The notes beneath the pieces were generated by a model that had not been told where the DNA came from, did no database searches, and worked only from the letters and a program-made list of their open reading frames with translations. DNA of 64,000 bases from Parvularcula sp. (GTDB lineage Bacteria > Pseudomonadota > Alphaproteobacteria > Caulobacterales > Parvularculaceae). A program made the position numbers and the translations under genes. The DNA is taken from positions 1 to 64,000 of the forward strand of contig PAIP01000007.1 in NCBI GenBank assembly GCA_002704915.1, given 5' to 3'. Each line of letters starts with the position of its first letter. The first letter of the stretch is position 1. Of the stretch, positions 60,919-64,000 are shown in pieces.

Positions 60919-63006
60919 GACAGCTCTTAGAACCGACTTTTTCGTTAAAGGCAGCGGCAGGACGGACGCCTCGCCCGAGGGCCCATAGTAAACATAAAGC
61001 GGCACGCCGCTGGCGCCGAAACCGGCCAGCGCCTCGGTGATTTCCGGATCGCGCACAGTCCAGTCCGCCACCATGAAAACCGTCCCGCTCTCGTCGAAGG
61101 CGCGCGCCACGGCCCTGTCGGAAAACACCGTCATCTTGTTGAACTGGCAGGTGACGCACCAGGCGGCGGTGAAATCGATGAAGACCGGCGTTCCCTGATT
61201 GCGATAGGCCTGAAGGGCGTCCGCATCATAGGTCTCGGCGCGCAGGGCCCCATATGACCCGAGATCGGCTTGTCCCGCCGTTGCTTGGACCGCCGGTTCG
61301 AGCCGCAGGAGCGGCGCCAGCGCCATGACCGCCGCCAGCGCCGAGAGGACCCGCAAAATCAAGGCGCGCAGATTGGCGCCCCGGCTGTGATCGAACACCC
61401 ATGCCGAAAACGCCAGCAACACGCCCCCGGCGAGCACGGCGGCGAGCCCGGCGCCCGTGGCCTGCTGCGCCAGCACCCAGAGAAAATAGGCGGCGGCGGC
61501 GAAGACCGGAAAGGAGAGCGCCTGTTTGAAGATGATCATCCACGGGCCGGGCCTGGGCAGACGCGCGCCGAGCCCCGGAACGAAAGACAGAATAACATAA
61601 GGCGCGGCGAGGCCGAGGCCGAGAAGCGCGAAAATCAAGAGCCCAGCAACCGGCGGCAGTAAGAGCGCCGCCCCCATGGGCGCGCTCAATAAAGGCCCGA
61701 TGCAGGGGGCGGCGACGAGGACCGCCAGCGCGCCGGTGAAAAAAGCCCCGAGGCCGCCCGGCTTGGCTGCGAGTTTCTGGCCGGCGCCGGCGATCCCCCC
61801 GCCTACGGAATAGAGCCCGGCGAGATTGAGCCCAACCAGAAGCAGGACATAAGCCGACAAGGCGACGACCCAGGGCGATTGCAGGTGAAAGCCCCAGCCG
61901 AATTCAGCGCCGCCCGCCCGCAAAGCGAGCAACGCGCCGCCCATCAGCAAAAATGTCGAGAGAACGCCCGCCATGTAGAGAAGTCCATGGAGGCGAACGG
62001 CGCCCGGATGTTCGCGCGCGCTTTGCATGAAAGACGCCGCCTTGATGAACACCACCGGAAAGACGCAAGGCATCACGTTTAAAATCACGCCGCCGAGGAA
62101 GGCGAATAAAAAGAGAAGCGGAAGGCTGGGCTCCTTTTGCGGCGGCGCCTCCGGCGGGGCGCCCGGCTTGATCAGGGGTTCGGCGACATCGGCCGTCACC
62201 GCCAGCGCGCGCCGCCCCGCGTCTTCGCTGAAGGTCAGAACGCCGGAAAAGGTCTCTTCATCATATCTCTCAACCCAGCCCGGCTGCATCGCAATGCGCA
62301 AGACGCCGTCTTCGACCTCCATCTCCTGCGGCGCCGGCGGCGACACCACGCCTTCGGGCCGGGCGAAGAAAAACGCATTCTTTTCGGTGAAACCCTGCGG
62401 CGCTGCGACCGTCAGCACATAGGCGCCGTCTTCCACCGCGATGCGCCCGCGCTCTTCATAGGCTTTCGGCAGCTTGGCGCGGGCAAGAGAGAATAGCACC
62501 CGGCGAGCCGGCTCCATAGCGCCTGTTTCAAGCACGGGCACAGAAAAGGAAAAGCGCCCTTTCTCGGGAACGCAGATTTCTTCGCAAGCCTGCCACGACG
62601 CATGAATATCAATGTCGACTGTCTCGCCGGGATTTGCATCCTCCGGCACGGTGACCGGAACAAGAAACACCGGCGCGCCTTCATGGGCGTAACTCGCCAG
62701 TGGCCCCACAGGAATGAACTCCGGCGCGGGATGAAGAATCTCGCCGGCCTCAAACCCTTGCGGCAGCGACCAGTCGAGCCTCAGGGGCAGACCGGCGTCG
62801 CCGGGATTGGTCCAGAAGACATGCCAGCCGGGTCTTATCTCCTGACGGATCGCAAACCATAATGTCCCGCCGGGCACAAAGCCCGCCGCTTCAGGCGCAA
62901 TCTCCGTCGCCGTATAATCGTTTTCGACGCGAGTTTGCGCCGACGCCGCTGAAAGCATCGCCAGAAAGGCGGTCGATAGCGCAACGATAAGGCGGCGGAA
63001 TATCAT
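60901..63006 (-). CDS. DsbD/ScsB-family thiol:disulfide transporter
   Basis: 701 residues from the ATG at 63006 (the frame continues to 63111 without family sequence). Signal peptide ends MLSAASAQT. Three parts: an N-terminal periplasmic DsbD-alpha-type domain containing SWQACEEICVPEKGRF, a central membrane domain of about eight helices with the paired-Cys motifs NVMPCVFPVVFIKA and LVAAPCIGPLLSAP, and a C-terminal thioredoxin domain with TAAWCVTCQFNKM. It passes electrons from cytosolic thioredoxin to periplasmic proteins. The N-terminal domain is larger than in E. coli DsbD, as in the ScsB branch. Confidence 0.92.
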   Translation of the reverse strand: MIFRRLIVALSTAFLAMLSAASAQTRVENDYTATEIAPEAAGFVPGGTLWFAIRQEIRPGWHVFWTNPGDAGLPLRLDWSLPQGFEAGEILHPAPEFIPVGPLASYAHEGAPVFLVPVTVPEDANPGETVDIDIHASWQACEEICVPEKGRFSFSVPVLETGAMEPARRVLFSLARAKLPKAYEERGRIAVEDGAYVLTVAAPQGFTEKNAFFFARPEGVVSPPAPQEMEVEDGVLRIAMQPGWVERYDEETFSGVLTFSEDAGRRALAVTADVAEPLIKPGAPPEAPPQKEPSLPLLFLFAFLGGVILNVMPCVFPVVFIKAASFMQSAREHPGAVRLHGLLYMAGVLSTFLLMGGALLALRAGGAEFGWGFHLQSPWVVALSAYVLLLVGLNLAGLYSVGGGIAGAGQKLAAKPGGLGAFFTGALAVLVAAPCIGPLLSAPMGAALLLPPVAGLLIFALLGLGLAAPYVILSFVPGLGARLPRPGPWMIIFKQALSFPVFAAAAYFLWVLAQQATGAGLAAVLAGGVLLAFSAWVFDHSRGANLRALILRVLSALAAVMALAPLLRLEPAVQATAGQADLGSYGALRAETYDADALQAYRNQGTPVFIDFTAAWCVTCQFNKMTVFSDRAVARAFDESGTVFMVADWTVRDPEITEALAGFGASGVPLYVYYGPSGEASVLPLPLTKKSVLRAVSGAGL

Positions 63007-63089
63007 AACGTCTTGGTAACGGGGGCCGGGGGCGAGGCCAATCCTATTTCTCACGGCGCATCGCAACATCGCTGAAACTTGAACGAGAA

Positions 63090-63124
63090 AAGGCCGGGCG
63101 GCGCATTTCATGCGGCCCGGCCTT
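63090..63124 (-). terminator. Terminator of the SapC-family gene
   Basis: Perfect arms AAGGCCGGGC / GCCCGGCCTT with a 15-base loop, followed on the minus strand by TTCTCGTTC. It lies 22 bases past the SapC-family stop. Confidence 0.6.
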
Positions 63125-63146
63125 CTAATCTTCGTCTCAATCGCGG

Positions 63147-63941
63147 CTAGTTTGTCGCAATCGGCTTGAACACATCCTGCTCATTGAGGCCAAAGCGCTT
63201 CGCCCGGCGCTGCAGGATTAACCGCCAGTTCCCCATGGACATCAGAAGGGCGTAAGCGAGCGCCATGGCCCCCTGCCGCTCAAGCTCGAGCTTGGTCTCA
63301 TCTGAAAGACCTTTCAGGCGGTCTTCATCGACGCCGAAATATTGCGCGAAGGCAATCGGCTCGCTGGCGCCAGCAGGCGTGTAATGAGCGGACTGCTGCT
63401 GGATCAACTCATGCTGCATGAGCAATTTCGCAAATTGATCCGTCACCTGACGATCGCGCTCATAGTTTTTCACAAAATCCACAGCGGCCTGCGTCTGCGC
63501 CGTCATCTGGTCGTTTTCGAAAAGCGGCGTCTGGCCGCCCTGCGTCAGCCCTTCGTAACCGCGGTCGATCACCACCGCCATGCGCTCGCCATTTTCCTCG
63601 GCGGCGACGCCGAACGGATAGCGGCGGACGTAAGCCGGAATATAGGCAAAATCTTCCCAGTTTCCGTTGTCGTCCACGAACAGATTGATGTCGTCATAGA
63701 CGCCGGTGACGGCAAGAAGCGACGGACGTTCCTGCGACATGAAAATCAGCGGGTAGTTCTTCATGGCCGACGGAATTTCACCGAGCGTGACCGGCACGGC
63801 CCGAGCCTTGGCGGCGAAACCGAATGGCTTTTGCGTCGGCGTCAGGCCAAGATCGCCGTGCTTTTCCTTCATCAGGAGTTCCGGCTGCTCATAAAGATAC
63901 ATTTTGCCGGTCACTTCGGGGAGAGCTTGCGCCTCGCTCAT
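63147..63941 (-). CDS. SapC-family protein
   Basis: 264 residues from the ATG at 63941, with AAGGAAGG 8 bases upstream; a TTG at 63947 would add two residues. SapC (PF07277-type) proteins were first met near the S-layer genes of Campylobacter and are widespread in alphaproteobacteria, often beside TonB-dependent receptors and tryptophan halogenases. Typical sequence: HGDLGLTPTQKPFGFAAKARAVPVTLGEIPSAMKNYPLIFMS, YDDINLFVDDNGNW and the YVRRYPFGV block. Function unknown. Near the right edge of the window; no receptor gene is visible yet. Confidence 0.88.
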   Translation of the reverse strand: MSEAQALPEVTGKMYLYEQPELLMKEKHGDLGLTPTQKPFGFAAKARAVPVTLGEIPSAMKNYPLIFMSQERPSLLAVTGVYDDINLFVDDNGNWEDFAYIPAYVRRYPFGVAAEENGERMAVVIDRGYEGLTQGGQTPLFENDQMTAQTQAAVDFVKNYERDRQVTDQFAKLLMQHELIQQQSAHYTPAGASEPIAFAQYFGVDEDRLKGLSDETKLELERQGAMALAYALLMSMGNWRLILQRRAKRFGLNEQDVFKPIATN

Positions 63942-64000
63942 TCTCAATACCTTCCTTGATAAAAAGCCGCCCGGTCCGGCCCCTGTTGACGACCCTTGGG

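Overview
The window reads as chromosomal DNA of a GC-rich alphaproteobacterium, probably a marine or Caulobacter-like lineage (Parvularculaceae/Hyphomonadaceae relatives are my best guess; this is inference). The reasons are the ybgC-tolQRAB-pal-cpoB-tilS-ftsH order, a SapC-family gene, DUF2794, a Coq4 protein, a serC leader hairpin pair, and many GC-rich palindromic intergenic repeats of the kind common in these genomes. No rRNA, tRNA, CRISPR array or prophage was seen. Most genes are on the minus strand.

Layout. 1-2.7 kb: an acidic lipoprotein, a di-haem cytochrome c, a TauE/SafE permease and a tiny ribbon-helix-helix/Lys-rich peptide operon. 2.7-3.6 kb: a gene-free block packed with inverted repeats. 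3.6-4.85 kb: two AT-richer accessory genes (GIY-YIG-like and HEPN-like) hooked onto the end of a thiamine operon. 4.85-7.3 kb: TPP riboswitch - yjbR-like - thiC. 7.3-13.4 kb: a hotdog-fold protein, an M20 peptidase, a GFA protein, a phosphodiester glycosidase-like protein carrying a repeat in frame, a sodium/solute symporter, and a split gene lying behind a second TPP riboswitch. 13.8-17.2 kb: a thioredoxin-like protein, a circularly permuted D-amino-acid-oxidase-like protein and a large secreted unknown. 17.2-22.4 kb: purA, a periplasmic unknown and serC-serA. 22.5-29.3 kb: transporter, PhzF, thiD, and regulators with small metabolic genes. 29.3-36.5 kb: glmM, a membrane protein, folP, an AraC regulator and secreted hydrolase-type proteins. 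36.5-46.1 kb: ftsH, tilS and the Tol-Pal envelope system. 46.2-51.2 kb: small unknowns, an orphan barstar, and the ruvC-ruvA-ruvB operon interrupted by a DUF559 gene with palindromic inverted ends. 51.2-64 kb: a Sel1 protein, thiE, coq4, DUF2794, an AEC transporter, hisS, a HabB-like membrane protein, a cyclophilin, pgi, a DsbD-like protein and a SapC-family protein.

How the genes work together. thiC, thiD and thiE give a scattered thiamine route with one riboswitch-controlled operon and one riboswitch that has lost or changed its target. serA and serC form the phosphorylated serine pathway. tolQRAB-pal-cpoB-ybgC make the trans-envelope constriction machine. ruvABC resolves Holliday junctions. 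folP, glmM, purA, hisS, pgi and tilS are housekeeping.

The most interesting signal is the palindrome family. One inverted pair encloses a DUF559 (Vsr-like nuclease fold) gene inside the ruv operon. A second pair with the same geometry is empty. A related composite repeat has become part of a coding sequence. Together these suggest a small mobile unit built from a DUF559 nuclease and REP-like ends. This is a hypothesis from sequence layout and has not been tested.
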